DNA of 64,000 nucleotides from Paramecium sonneborni. Taxonomy: Eukaryota; Ciliophora; Oligohymenophorea; Peniculida; Parameciidae. The notes under the pieces are model-generated. The model was given only the letters and a program-made list of their open reading frames with translations. It was not told the DNA's origin and made no database searches. A program made the translations under genes and the position numbers. The DNA lies in the NCBI GenBank assembly GCA_905182985.1, contig CAJJDN010000036.1, positions 497,584 to 561,583 on the forward strand, read 5' to 3'. Positions 37,095-50,628 of this stretch are shown piece after piece (the stretch's first letter is position 1; the number at the start of each line of letters is the position of its first letter).

Positions 37095-38490
37095 ATGAAA
37101 TAGACATACAATCCAAATCGTGAATACCTTTCAATTTATAAATAAATATGTCAAGAACAACATGTTCATTTAAGCAAAACAATAAGTATTATAATAGATA
37201 AGAATTCTTTAGCTTAGGGTTTGAAGGATCAATCTTTAAGATTGAATGCAGTGTTAATAAGAATAGAAGACATAATACCATTATAATTGTTATTAAGTTT
37301 ATGTCATTTTGATTCAATAGTTGTATATGGGAGATTGAGAAAAAAAATGAACAAAAGTATTCATAAATTTTAATTGAAATAGATGATATAGTAAGTTTGG
37401 AGGAACTACAACAAATTATTAATGGTATATTGACTGCTATCAATCTAAATTTAACATAGACATAATTCAATTTAATGCAAATTCATATTACTGATTTAAT
37501 ATTGAGTCCAAAGGATTGTGAATCTATTTCATTTGGATTGAAGAGTACAAAAACATTAAAAGAACTAAAGATAACAAATTGTAGTTTAACAAGTTAGCAT
37601 CTCTAAATATTATCTGAACCAATTCAATAATGTGTATCACTCAATATGCTGGATTTATCAAATAATTTATTAAAAGAAAATGCTGGAATGATAATTGGTA
37701 AGATAATTAGTTCACATGCAGGAAGAAGAGATGAAATGAAATGGGCAGAAGAAATAAGAGGAGATGGTAAATAATCAAACTTATTTAATAGAACCTCCTT
37801 AATAATTGACACTATAAGGATTATGTGAAATATTTTTACATTAGAATATGTTTGATGATAGATGTGTAAAGGATTTATGCAATTTTTTGATGTATGATTC
37901 TTGGACTAAAAATATTGGATTGAGAGAAAATCAAATAGGAGAAGAGGGTGTTAAATTATTTAGTTAAATTCTTGATACAAATGAATCCTTAATCTCTTTA
38001 GATTTAAGAGAGAATCCAGGCTTTGTTGAACCATACTCTAAGGATATATTTGACAAGTTGGTTCGAAATATCAAATTATTCAAAGAACAGAAAAATTATT
38101 ATGAAGATGTAGAGGAAAATTAATAAGATGAGTATCCTATCATTCAAGAACAACAATAAGAGGAATCTGAGGAATTAGGTTAGTTGTTTATTCATTTTAG
38201 AATGCTCTAATTGTAAGGAATTATTGAGACAGAACAAACAATTGTAGAGAAGACTCCAATAATTGCAATAGAGACCAAGAAATGATTCTTAATTGATGAA
38301 TTCAGAAAGTAACAAGGACGAATAATAATCTTAGGATTTACTAATTTAGATTGAGAATAAAATGAATGAGTTGACTACTTTAATGGATATGTTAGAATAA
38401 TAGAAATAAAAATAATAAAATTAACAAAGGTAGGAATCTGGAAACAAAGGGAAAAAAAAGAAAAAGAAAATACTAAAATCAGCCATCTGA
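37095..38490 (+). CDS. Leucine-rich repeat protein, CEP78-like
   Basis: A protein of 442 residues after introns of 20, 25 and 22 nt (exact codons). The central region holds ribonuclease-inhibitor-type repeats: LKELKITNCSLTSQHL, LNMLDLSNNLLKENAG, NIGLRENQIGEEGVKLF and LISLDLRENPGF. After these come an acidic stretch and a C-terminal Q-rich coiled coil ending in a poly-Lys tail. This order (LRRs then coil) resembles CEP78 of centrioles, where it acts in basal-body and ciliary length control. The CEP78 assignment is inference from layout, and a generic LRR scaffold is the alternative. Confidence 0.7.
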
Positions 38491-38632
38491 CATTTAATTT
38501 ATATCATTTATGTCAATTTAATATTTATTTGTTATTTATTTAGGAATATCCTAACAGGGAAGAATTAAAATATTTTAATTTAGACAACAATAAAATTGAA
38601 AACTAATTCCATTCATTATATTTAAATATAGG

Positions 38633-40144
38633 ATGGCTTCTAAAATTCATGTCAAATAGTTTTACAAATAAAGATACTAAAATAATTAATAAGACAGATA
38701 AACAATCAGTGACTTATTTAATAGATAACGTATGGACTTCCAAAATATTGCATAAATAGCTTTATCATAAGATAAGAGTAAATATATAAGTTTGATATTA
38801 TAAAGCAAAATAGTAATAAGAAACTCAATAGGTAGTTTTTGATAAAGATAACAGTACCAAACTTAACCTATTCAAAATATCTTATTTTAAATAAATTCAA
38901 TTTTCGAAGTTATTTTGATAATATTATCTTATTCAACATAAATAGGTATATAGATATAAAATTGTGCAATAATCAATAAAGGGATTGATAAAATTGATAA
39001 TTAATTGAATGAGATTATTTATTGAGTTTTTAAGTTTAATAAATAATAGAAATAAGAATGAAATAAAGAAAGGCTCTTTTGAAGAATTTATTGCCATATA
39101 TAAAATAATGAATCGATTCTTTAGATAAATAAGTAGAAATGCAATATATAACAGATTGAATAATATTTAAAAAATCTCAGATTCCAGATTATTAATCTGA
39201 GAATTTGTCAATTTATCCTGGGGATTCAATAGATAAATAAATACCAGATGTTTATAGAACAGCTGCAGTATTTTAATTAGAGATTTTATGTGATCATATC
39301 GATGGATCAACAAACATTTTAGCTAATTTAGAATTAATAATTTCATAACATGCTATCAATATGATAAATTTGATTAAAAAAAATATATTATATAAATTAT
39401 TAAATAAATCGAAATAATTGTATCTAATAATCAAATATAATTTAAAAATATACTCTAATTGATAGAATTGAGTAGGTAGGTAATTTTAACAATTACTTAT
39501 AAGATATCCCTAATAATTTTATGTAAAATAATAATATAATGGTTTAATTTAAGTTTAATTTAGAAAGTTATGATAGAATTAAATATAATAATTAAGAAGG
39601 ACATATCTATTAAAATAGATGTTGGTATATTTTAAGATTATTAATTGATTAAGATTATTTTGATAAGGATTTAATATTATTTATTACTGAATTAATTGCT
39701 AAATAGTCTGTATCATATTTTTTGAAGAAAATCAAAAATTAATAAGGAAGATTATGTAATCAATTTAAAAAATTTTAAAATTAGCATTTGAGAATCTGTA
39801 AATTGAAGATAATTATAGTGAAATAGAATGAGGAGAAGGAGCTTTATTAATTTAATTAGAAATATAAGAACTTAGGGATGATCTAAAAACTACAATATTT
39901 TATGAAATTCTTATATAAACAATCACAATCTTTTAAGATATTAACATCTTTAATTATGAAATAAAGAAATCTTTTGAATTCTAATTTAAATAATCTTATT
40001 ATTAGAAATTTAATGGAATAAAAAAAAATATGAAAAAAATAAAATTAGTTATATACTAAAATAGTATATAATTTTAAGTATATGAATGATGAAGATTATT
40101 TCAATAATGAAGAAGATATAGTATAAGCTTAATTAATGAGATGA
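38633..40144 (+). pseudogene. Decayed gene of unknown family
   Basis: Several stretches are clearly coding but lie in different frames: an N-terminus MASKIHVKQFYKQRYQ, a middle KQIPDVYRTAAVFQLEILCD and SYDRIKYNNQEGHIYQN, and a C-terminal part KLAFENLQIEDNYSEIE. The last carries an in-frame TGA at 39829-39831 and then continues in the same frame (GEGALLIQLEIQELRDDLK). A final exon after a 31-nt intron ends EEDIVQAQLMR. Frame breaks near 38900 and 39170 cannot be joined by normal introns. The family is not recognised. Confidence 0.6.
39175..39202. repeat. 9-bp perfect inverted repeat
   Basis: TCTCAGATT and AATCTGAGA face each other across 10 bases within the decayed gene, next to one of its frame breaks. 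Confidence 0.4.
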
Positions 40145-40429
40145 TTTATTACAATTGATATCTTGATTATCTATTGAGATAGTTATCGTGAGACTAACGA
40201 TCAAGTCAAAAATGAATTGGAGTTATAAATCATTAATTATATACTGAAGATAGTAAAGAACTTAAGATAAATTCGATAATTGCAGAAAGTAATTTAATAA
40301 TTGAATATTTTGATTTATTATTATCATTTATTTGATACATCTAAAATTTTGCATCATTCTTTATTATTATATTAATTAATTGAATCACACAATATACAAC
40401 AATAATTTTATAAATAATTATCCTTCCGA

Positions 40430-43400
40430 ATGGTTAACTTTTTAATACTTCTTATCTTTAGCAAAATCATATTGTCAGCCCTCGTTGAATATGAAGGTAT
40501 TTAATTTAATCATAACATTAGGGAATGATCAAAAATGGAAAGAAATTAGTCCATCTTAAATTACACTTGACCCTCCTGCTTTAACATTAATTAATTCTCC
40601 ATCACCTATTTAATCCAATTGTCCACTAATATACTAATCAAGTGCTAAAACCTTAAATTTTAAAATCAATATCAATTAAGGTTACATAAAAATAAACTAT
40701 GTTTTTGAACTCCATTTATAAACATCTTCTGGTACTTTTACATTTAGTGCTAATACTGTAATTCTAGAAAAAAAAGATTTTATAATTGATGCTAGTGCAC
40801 TTAAATACATTTGTTTAACATCAAAAGATTATTAAGTTAATATGAATATTCAACAAATACCAACTACAGATTCTAATTTAGTTAACTTTAAAATGGAGTA
40901 TACACATATTGCTACATATTATGTTACCAATTTTAAAGTATTTATTTAAATTTGTGATGATTATTGTGAACACTGTGATATTTAATTCTAAACATGTCTA
41001 ACTTGTAAAGTTAATTTTGTCTTAGAATTAAATAAATGTGTTTGTAAATTAACTTTAAATGGTGGAACATGTTAAAATATACCTATGGGTGGACTTCACT
41101 TTTACTAATCAGATTTTTAACCTTACATATCAAAAACTTAAGTTTTTTCAGATGTAAATGGTTAATCTTATGAATTCTTTGCAGATTATAATACAACTTT
41201 CAGAAGTAAATAAATTAAAATAGATGGAATTAATATTGGAGGTTCATTTATTCAAAATGAATATATACAATTTAACATTAATCAAGTGATTACAACTCCA
41301 AGTGATTTTACAATAGAATTTGTAATTTACTGGTTAGGACCTCTAGAATTGTTCAGTAATATTGAAGTGAATGTAGATGGACTTACTTTAGGAAGAATAA
41401 TGAATTTCGGAACTGTTGATCTCATTCAATTTGTTTAAGGTAGTATTTATAATAGACAAATATGCACAGTAAATGGTTATTCATCATGCTATAGATTTAA
41501 TCATATAATAAATTTATTTTAAGTGGATCATTTAAATACAATACAATTAAAAGGTCATATGAATATAACAAATTCTAAATCAGCATGGGCATTTAGTGAT
41601 TTTAAAATTTCTAAGATTTTTTGGTAAACAACAACTTGCACTAATTTTTTATATAATAATGAATGCAAATTCACTTAATGTCCATCATATGCACCATTAG
41701 TTGGTGTAAATACTTGTAAAGATTTACTAGAAACATATAAGTTTTCTTAATATTTAGTTAAACTATTCTATGATTATGGAAGTACATTTTTTTATAATGC
41801 ATCTTCTCCATTCCAAAAAGGTTTTAATTCAAATATTCCTTAAATCTATAAAGAGAAGTTTATATTTGGAGGATATTAAGTTTGGTAAACGGATTATTTT
41901 GAAATGGTTTTATAATGCAACCCACATTATAAAGCCAGATTATTTGTGAAATTGTTACTTATTGACTTTGGTATTAATAATTAAAACAATGCGAATGTTT
42001 ATTTCGATTCAATTTATAAATTATATAATTGGTAAAATTCAGTATAAGTTCCTGGTATTGATGAAAAAGGAGATATATTAATTCAAGATTACTTAGTAAC
42101 AATAAGTACAACAGATTTTGAAGTTAATCATAATGATTAAGAATTATTAGTTTCATTTAATTGTAATGCATTTAATAGTGGATATTGTGCATTGTATGAT
42201 TTCTTTGTACTAATAGCTCTCTGTCCCATAAATTGTTTAAGATGTTCTGATAGTTCAACTTGTTTAGAAATGAAGTAAGATTGGCCAATATTACCGATAT
42301 ATTATGATTGTCCATATGGTAAGTTTTTGAAATAAGCATAATGTAGGGATTGTATTAAAGGTTGTAAGGTATGTAGTAATAGCAATACATGTGATTAATG
42401 TTTTGATGATTACATATATTACAACAAATAATGTTTTTGTAATATTAATGGATTGTCATCTGGAGAATGTTCATATAATTGTCATCCGATGTGTTAAACA
42501 TGCACATATAATATATCTGAAGATAGAAAATACGATTTAAGAACATTTAATAGAAAGTGGAGTGGTTCATTATCATGTTTTACTTGCGATTCCAGTAAAG
42601 GTAAAGTGATGAATATGGAATCCTGTGAATGTAAAGAAGGATTTTATTTAAATGAGAAATATGAATGTTTACTATGTCATGGAACATGCAAAAATTGTTT
42701 ACTTTCAGGATAATATTGTACAGAATGTTATGTAGAATAAAATAGAATATTAGAGTCTTAGAAATGTAAATGCTAATAAGGTTATTTTGAATTAAGTTAA
42801 TCATATACTTGTATTAAATGTGCAGATCAATGTAAAACTTGTGAATTTTTTGAAACATATTGCACAAGCTGTTTTGTATCTTAAAAGAGAAGTTTGAAAA
42901 AGAATGTTTGTGTTTGTTAATTAGGTCATTATTAATAGAATGATAATATAATTTGTTAAGAATGTGATGGGCATTGTGAATATTGTTCAGATTATGCTTT
43001 ATGCACATCTTGTTATGATATTTAATATAGATAGTTATAAGTTGATAAATGTATTTGTTAGAGTGGATATTATGAAGGTGTAAGTTTGGTTTGTCAAAAA
43101 TGTTTTTAGAGTTGTGCTGAGTGTAATAATTCAAATGAATTCAATAAATGTTCTAAATGTCCAAAGAGTAGGATTAGATCTAATGTATATTTAAATGAAT
43201 TTGAGTGTTTATGTAAAGTTGGTTATTATGAGAATAATGAATTAGAATGTATAGATTGTAGTACATATGTATATCCTCCAAAAACTCATTATTGTTATTC
43301 ATAATGCGGTGATTCTATAATTTAATGGAATGAATAATGTGATGATGGTAATTTAGAAGCTAGAGATGGTTGTAATTAATGTTAATTATCAAATAATAAA

Positions 43401-45527
43401 TGTATTAATGAGATTTGTTTAAAATGTTTATTAGGAGATTGTTAATAATGTATAGATGGATATTATTTGGATAATGATTTTAGTTGTAAAATATGTTCTG
43501 CTCATTGTAAAACATGCATATAATCTGAGAATAAATGTGTAGAATGTAAATTTTAGACAGATAAGAAAGAATGTATAACTTGTATTGCTTCTGCTGGATA
43601 TACAATAATTGATAATGAATGTGTTACTATATGTGGAGATGGAATAAGAACAACTTAAGAATAATGTGACGATGGTAATAGTGATAATGGAGATGGATGT
43701 TCATCTTATTGTACAGTTGAAGATGGTTATATATGCAATTAAATATGTATAAAAATAGATTATGTTGATATCATATTGACCCCATCTAAATTTGATTAAA
43801 TTTATTCTTCTTCTAGAATTATTTAATTAACTTTTGATCAACCTGTTAATATTACTAAAACACCATTAAAAGATTCTATTACTCTAATTACTCCTATTTA
43901 AAACTGCTTATTTGTACTTGATGAAATTAAAGATACTACATCTTACATAGAAGAATTTAATTTAGTAAGTATTTCAATACAAATCCATCTTAATTAAACT
44001 CATAATACGCCTCAAATTACAGTTATTATTAAAAATGATACTGATGTAATATCTAAGGATAATTTCTCCTTTAAATCTAGAAATTAAACTATTACATTAT
44101 TATAATATTAATCTCCAAGTGATTCTGAAATTAGTAGCACAGAAAATCTTATTAAATTTAACTCATATATTTTATATTTGTTAATTGGTTTTGCCATATT
44201 AGCCTTTTTATTTGGAGGATTAGATATCTTTTGGAATCTTTTAGATACTTTATAAATATTATCATATCTTAAATATTTAAATGTAGCATATCCATATAAT
44301 CTAGATGCTTATTTTCAATTATTTGGATTTGCTGAATTTGATTTCCTTAAATCTAATTTTAGTATTGAAGATCTCTTATCTTCATCTATTGAAGTATAAG
44401 ATCCTGCACTCAAATTTAAATAAGAAGGATATACATCTGTTTTTTTAATCAATATTATTTCTATTTTTATTGTAATTGCTACAACTATTGCAACATATAT
44501 ATTGTTTCATATCATCTTTTATTGCATTTATCATTATGCCAATTCAATTACTACATAATAATAATCAATTCATAACAATTAATCTTCTGATGAACCAAAT
44601 GTTATTCTATTCTTGTGTTTTAAATTAACTAGAAATATGCAGAAATATTTCTACAATCTTAAAATTTAATATAAGACTGCTATTTTACGTACTTTTTTAA
44701 CTATTTCTTATGATTTGAATTTAGCTATCTTTTTATAACTTATTGCTTATACTACTACTTCATTAATACTTGGATTAAGTAGTCTTTTAGCACTTTTATT
44801 CCTTCTTTTATAAGCCTTTTTCATATATTTTGCTATTATAATTATGAGCAATAAACCATTTTATTTTTAATTAACAGAAGCATAATTAAAATATGGTGCT
44901 TTATATGAAGGAATTGTATTAGACAGAAATCCTTTTAGTCTCTATTATAATATTATACTTTTTACAAAAAAACTATTATTTATGTTTTGTTTAGTTTTCA
45001 TGTACGATTACCCTTTATTTCAAATAGGATTTGTATCTTTATTAAATGCTTCATTCTTTAGTTACATAATATATAATAAACCATTTATTGATAAATCAGA
45101 ATATTATAAATAAATAATAACTGAAATTCTATTATGGTTAGCCTTATTGTTTATATTACTAATTGGTTTTGCATAGTAAAGTGATTCATTTACATATTAA
45201 ACTTATATAAAAATAGCCTGGATTATTATTACAATACTAACACTCTTAATTTTTATATAATTGATTATTGATATAAGATAACATATAATATTTCTATTAG
45301 AAAAATATGAGATTCTTAGAATCTTAGTAAACAAAATTAAATCATTGCATATAGCTATTTTTTCAAGATAATAATCTATTAGTCATGATGAATCTTAAAG
45401 TCTTGTTGGTTCTAGTAGTAGAGCTAGATTAAAACATAATAACAGCAAAAATACATTAAATCATCAAATTTCATAAAAATAAGTCAGAAAATTGGTTACT
45501 TTTAGAATAAATGATTCAATTTTTTGA
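40430..45527 (+). CDS. Large cysteine-rich receptor-like membrane protein
   Basis: A protein of 1690 residues after one 25-nt intron near the start (exact codons). Residues 1-20 are a signal peptide (MVNFLILLIFSKIILSALV). A beta-rich ectodomain follows. From about residue 580 to 1100 there are dense furin/EGF-like cysteine clusters of the type CxxCxxxC, and two blocks with CDDGN (about 950 and 1060, for example GDGIRTTQEQCDDGN) that match the Myxococcus cysteine-rich repeat (DUF4215). From about 1235 several hydrophobic helices form a multi-span membrane region with a Ser-rich cytosolic tail. I recall this layout as common in ciliate surface protein families. The function is unknown; adhesion or sensing is plausible. 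Confidence 0.85.
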
Positions 45528-45559
45528 TAATATTGATATATTTATATATTATTATAATT

Positions 45560-46995
45560 TCAATCAATATCCTCGATATATACTTATAATTTATTTTTTG
45601 CAAGTATCGCAAATTTAGATTAAAATTTTTTAAATGTCCCCATTTTAAATTATTATTATTATGCCTCGATAAAATTGTTTGATTATGAAGGTGATAAATA
45701 AGACATGACCAATAAATCACCATTCTTTTAATCTATATTAATCTCTTGTTTATTTCCATCTGATTAAACTTACATTACTTTTAACTTACCATCTTCATAA
45801 GTTATACCTAATAATTTTTTGGTCTAAGAAAACTTAATTTCTTTATTTTGCCTTCTTCATATCCTTTAATTTTCTCCCATACCAAAATTTTATTTTTATG
45901 TAAACTTTTCCAAACTTCATATTATCCCTTTATTTAATATGATATAAAATCATTATCACATGGTGAACATATAAATATTAATTTATAATCTTATTTCTCT
46001 TAAAATTTTAATGACCATTTCTTGTATTAAAATACAAATATTTATATTAAACGATCATCACTACCTACCATTAACATATTTGATTTCTAAGCAAAAACTA
46101 AAGTTTAAATAATTCTAGTATTATTTTTAAACACTGAATTTTCATCAATTTATTATTTTTTGTTATATCTTTTTTCCATTTTATTAATTCTTCACTTCCA
46201 GATGCAAAATAATTTTATCTCACCCATATTTTTATTGTTGAATCAATACTAGCTATAAATAGATAATCTTCATCATTAAAAAATAATGATTTTATATCTC
46301 TTTAATGACCTCTTAATGATTAAATCTTTTTAAATATACCTTACTTTATTTCCCAAATCTATGCATAACAATCTTTATTTTCTATAAGAATACTACCAAA
46401 TGCCAAAAATAATCCTGTTTTATTTATTTATATATCATAAACTTATAATCATCTTTAAAATCTTATTCAACTTATTTTATAAATTCTCCTACCTTTTCAT
46501 TTGTTGGCGTAAGTAGTAATAATTAATTGATCGTTTGCTTTACTCACAATATTTATAGCTTCAGAATACTTTTCACTATCTAATATCTCTTTCTCGCAAA
46601 TACAAATTTTTTAGTTGATCAGTTATTCATCAATCTACCAATCTTTCAATAAAGAAAAGATGCCCATTAATGATTAATAATTTAAATTTAAATTCTACTC
46701 TTGCATCCTTAGATTTAAATTAACCTTAGCTTAAAATATTTTCTCTAATTATATTTATCCTTAATCCACAGACTCTATTTATTTTGATATATTTTTAGCA
46801 GCTATTAATTAAAATTTAGCCTTTCCTAATTCCTATTTCAACCAAATCACCTCATTATCAAAATTTATTAAAAATTCTTAATTAATTTGTTTATGAAAAG
46901 TTACAAGAATCACAAATTATTTGTCTCTCGTCTATCAAATGTTTTGCTAAATTTATATTTTCTCTTGGTTAACCACTATGCCTTTAACATTACAT
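45560..46995 (-). pseudogene. WD40-repeat gene, second tandem copy, probably disrupted
   Basis: The N-terminus has a Cys/His cluster like the neighbour at 47183-48766 (CQRHSGQ, then CDS after DERQII), followed by a coil and WD repeats such as DYLFIASIDSTIKIW and GLFLAFGSILIENKDC. The end reads GITYEDGKLKVM and AKNKLQVYIEDID. A 28-nt intron explains one junction. However, an in-frame TGA at 46499-46497 follows TTYANK, and the frame changes again near 45855 without an intron. This may be a decaying duplicate of the next gene or suffer from sequence errors. Confidence 0.5.
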
Positions 46996-47182
46996 AGCAT
47001 ATTATTGTATATTTTAATTAAACATTTATACAAAAGCTTGTATCATATATTTATACATATTTTAAATATTCATAATTATTCAATAAAAATTTAACTAAAA
47101 AATATTTGATTTAATTCTATTGATGTTCTTAATTTATATTATGCCTATTTTATCATAATTTTATAGATATCATTATAATAAA

Positions 47183-48766
47183 TCAATATCTTTCTCCTTC
47201 ATCTTGATAAATGATTAATTATTTGTTTGATATTATTGCAAGATAATCTCCATTATTTGAAAAAAACAATTAATTCCCTTAACATGGAATTTATTATAAT
47301 ACCTTCGATACTCTATTTTCATTTACCATAAATAAATCTATCGGTTCTTTCCCTTTTTATGATAAAGCTAATAATTTTTTCTTTAAACAAAAACATGCAA
47401 CATAATTTTCTTTCTATTATTTCAATTCTATTTCACTAATCTAATAATCACAAATTTAATTATCATATTCATAAAAATTTAAATAACCATTTATTTATAT
47501 TCCAATTAAATCATTCAAATTATAAAAATTTAGTAACATTGTATATTTTTAAATTTACAATCTTTAAATCCATTTTTCATTATAATATTCAAAAATCTTG
47601 ATTAAATAATCCTAATATGCAACTGCTAATAACTTATCACTTTCATTAAAACTTAAAGTTTCAATCTTTTATCCAAAATTATTTTATTAGGTATCATATA
47701 TCCATTTTCCATTTACTTATTTCCAAAAACATAAATATTCACCTCCAGCTGCCAAATAATTTTACTAATTATTCATTAAAATACAATCAGCAGTTGAATT
47801 TAGTTCAATTAATTCTTATTCTAAACTCCATTTATTTTATTTTGTTTGTTTCCAAAAACGAATTTTTTTATCTTAGCATGCAGTAAAAAAGTTATCATCT
47901 TATGAATTAAAACAAATAGAACTGACATATCCAGAATGTATGTCTAAATTCTATTTCAGTATAAAAATACCATCTTATTAGAAATAAATCTGAGCATAAC
48001 AATTTGCATCAGCTATTAAATTACTTGCAATCACAAAAATATTTCCCTTATTATTAAACTTTAAATCATAAATTATTTATTGATCAATCTATTTTTCATA
48101 AGTTTTTACATAATTCACTTATGTCTTAACAAATGATTATGTTGTTGATACTATAGATTATTATATTTATAATTATGATTATGATTGTAAAAATTATTAA
48201 TTAATTTAACTTTCACCTTAGTTCATAAATTATTCAAATTTTGTTAATTTTTCTATCTTCTATTTTACTTTCATTAAACCTTCTTCATTAAAATTTACTT
48301 ATTCTGAATGTAATTTTAAAGAATTTTAATCTTACAAAATTAAAGCACAAAGCTCATCACTCATATTTTTTATTAATTCTCTATTTATTTAATTCTACTT
48401 TAGAAATTAATCAAAAGAATTACCAGGTTTTATAACTTAATTATTTTATATGTTTTATTTTTCTTAAAACAATAACTCTTCAATAGAATTTAGATAATCA
48501 TTAATAGAATCCTTCAATTACCTAAATAAATTTTAGTTTTTATCAAACTTATTTTGCAATTATTATTATTAAATCTAAATCTTTTCTAAGAAATCATTTA
48601 CAACATTTGTTTCAAATATATTTTCACAATGATTAAAATCACAATCTTTACATAATAATCTTGACTAATTTTTCCTTAAAGGATACGTTAAATTTATAAA
48701 TTCTATCTACTTCTTGTGATTAACACATTCAATAGAAGTAAAGATTTGACTGATTGAAGTTTACAT
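47183..48766 (-). CDS. WD40-repeat protein with N-terminal Cys/His cluster and coil
   Basis: A single open frame of 527 residues with no intron. Residues about 10-50 carry a C..H...C..C...HC pattern (ECVNHKKQ, LCKDCDFNHC), a B-box-like zinc cluster. A coil of about 120 residues follows, then WD40 units from about 230: KIRFWKQTKQNKWSLEQ, YLCFWKQVNGKW, IKIFEYYNEKW. This layout recurs in ciliate WD40 families; the molecular role is unknown. A related, damaged copy lies directly downstream on the same strand. Confidence 0.75.
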
Positions 48767-48849
48767 TGTAAAATAAATAATTAAAAATATAAAATATTCT
48801 TATTAGAATATTAATTATTAATCATATAGATTGTATATAATTAAAAATA

Positions 48850-50349
48850 TCATTTAAGTTTTCTAAATTCTTTTTTTTAATTCATTTGTTTATTAGCTTC
48901 TATCAATTCAGTAGAAAACTTTTTAAAATATTTTTTTTTAATGATTACTTTAAATTCATCTTTCAAATGATGTTTTTATTTATTAATCAAAATAATTTAT
49001 TATAATATACATTACTTTATTAACTTATAAATTTACAAATTAATCCTTTATTTAAATTCTTACCAATAATCTAAATAAAAAGTGAATATATTATTAATTC
49101 TAATGATAAAATTAATTGTAAATTTAGAATGATAGAATTAAAAATAGATGAGGAGAGTAGGTATTATGTTATGTTTATCTAATAAATGAAGTACTTAAAG
49201 ATATAGACATATTTATATTAACAGTTTTTTAAATTTCTTACTAAATTTTATTGAATTCTTCATTATCATCATAGAATATTGTTAATTTTTCTTTATATTC
49301 ATTTAATTTCTTAAACAATATTAATAATTAAGTTAAAATAACTTCATCAATTGTAGTAGACTTAAAAAATCTAAAAATGAGTAGATATCCTAATCTATTT
49401 AGTATTATTAATATTCCTTGTTTTATATTATCAGGAATATTTTGAATGTGAACAAATTCTTATGATTCGCACTATCGAATTACAAACTGCTAATATATTT
49501 TGTATAAATGATAAAATTGTGTTTCAATTTCATGTTTTTATAATTTTTCACAATAGATAATTTGATGTTGATTATTCAACTCTATAAACTAAAAAATCTT
49601 ATTAAAAGTTTTTCTTTCTAAAATCAAATCTATCTTTTCTTATCTATATCTTTTCAATCTAATTTTTAAAATTAATAAAAAATGATGACTACAATTTTTA
49701 AAAACAATTGCCTATTTTTATACACATTTTGTATTTGAATTAATGATTTAAAATACTTCATTTATTCAAAGTTAATTATTTGGTTACAATCTTCTCTGTT
49801 GTTCTTCTCTATCAATAAAATAATGTAGTAGTAAATATATTAATCATTACTGTATATTTTTATACTATTTTATTTATAAATAACAATAATTCTTTATTAT
49901 TTATCCTCAAAATTCTGTTTTTCATCTTTACATAATAAAATTAATAAATAAAATATTATTATCATCAATTTCTTTTATAAGGCTTACGAAACTAAAGATG
50001 TTGAATTTCATCTTCAGTTTCAATATTTTCTACAAGCTCTTTGATTAATTTTTCAATATCAGACCTGTACTTTCAAATGATATTTGATTAATCTTGAATT
50101 AATGAAGAATTATTTTTGTCAATTAGCAAATTTAATTTATCCAAATGGTTTCTCAATTCTGAGATATTCAGGTGGATAAAATTCTTGGTTCTTCTTATTA
50201 ATGATATTAAAATTTTACATAACTCAAAAATTATGTGAAAACTTTACTTATTTGTTTATTCCTTATAAATTTTATTACTGTTTCCCAGAATTAGCCAATG
50301 AACTTCTTATTTCAGATAGTAATTGAAGTGAATTTTTAAAACAGAACAT
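48850..50349 (-). pseudogene. Broken gene encoding an Ile/Lys-rich helical protein
   Basis: The start MFCFKNSLQLLSEIRSSLAN and a 25-nt intron lead into SELRNHLDKLNLLIDKNNSS. The frame then meets an in-frame TGA at 50075-50073 and continues in the same frame as KYRSDIEKLIKELVENIETE. Further coherent stretches (ELNNQHQIIYCEKLQKHE, TIDEVILTQLLILFKKLNEY, and a C-terminus KKYFKKFSTELIEANKQMN) lie in frames I cannot join by normal introns. No family is recognised. Probably a decayed helical or coiled-coil gene. Confidence 0.5.
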
Positions 50350-50412
50350 TTATAAGACATTATTTTATTTTTAAATAATTAATAAAAAAAATAATTAAAT
50401 TTGAATTCAAAA

Positions 50413-50628
50413 ATGAGTTCAAAGTAGTTAAAATTTGAAGAAGAATATGAAAATCCTAATAAAGAGAATGAAGGTCCTTAAGAAATTATTCAACACAATC
50501 TTTAACATTCCAATAGACCTCCATTAACAGATATTACAGATGTTTTATATCCTAAAAAAAAATCAAAAAAATAATAATAGTAATAACAATAATAAAATGT
50601 ATTTATGTCCACAGTCTCTTTAAGATGA
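50413..50628 (+). CDS. Small disordered protein with KEN and RxxL (D-box-like) motifs
   Basis: 71 residues, no intron. The N-terminal half is acidic and contains NKENEGP; the middle contains NRPPLTDITDVLYPKKKSKK, an RxxL followed by a basic cluster; a run of nine Gln encoded by TAA/TAG/CAA follows. A KEN box plus an RxxL in a short acidic-then-basic disordered protein is the degron layout of APC/C substrates and of securin- or inhibitor-type regulators. This is inference from short motifs, which can occur by chance. Confidence 0.5.

Noticed and set aside
42580..43134. Two minus-strand frames rich in His, Asn and Ile
   Set aside because: Antisense of the cysteine-rich repeats of 40430-45527; Cys and Asn codons there read as Thr, His and Ile on the other strand.
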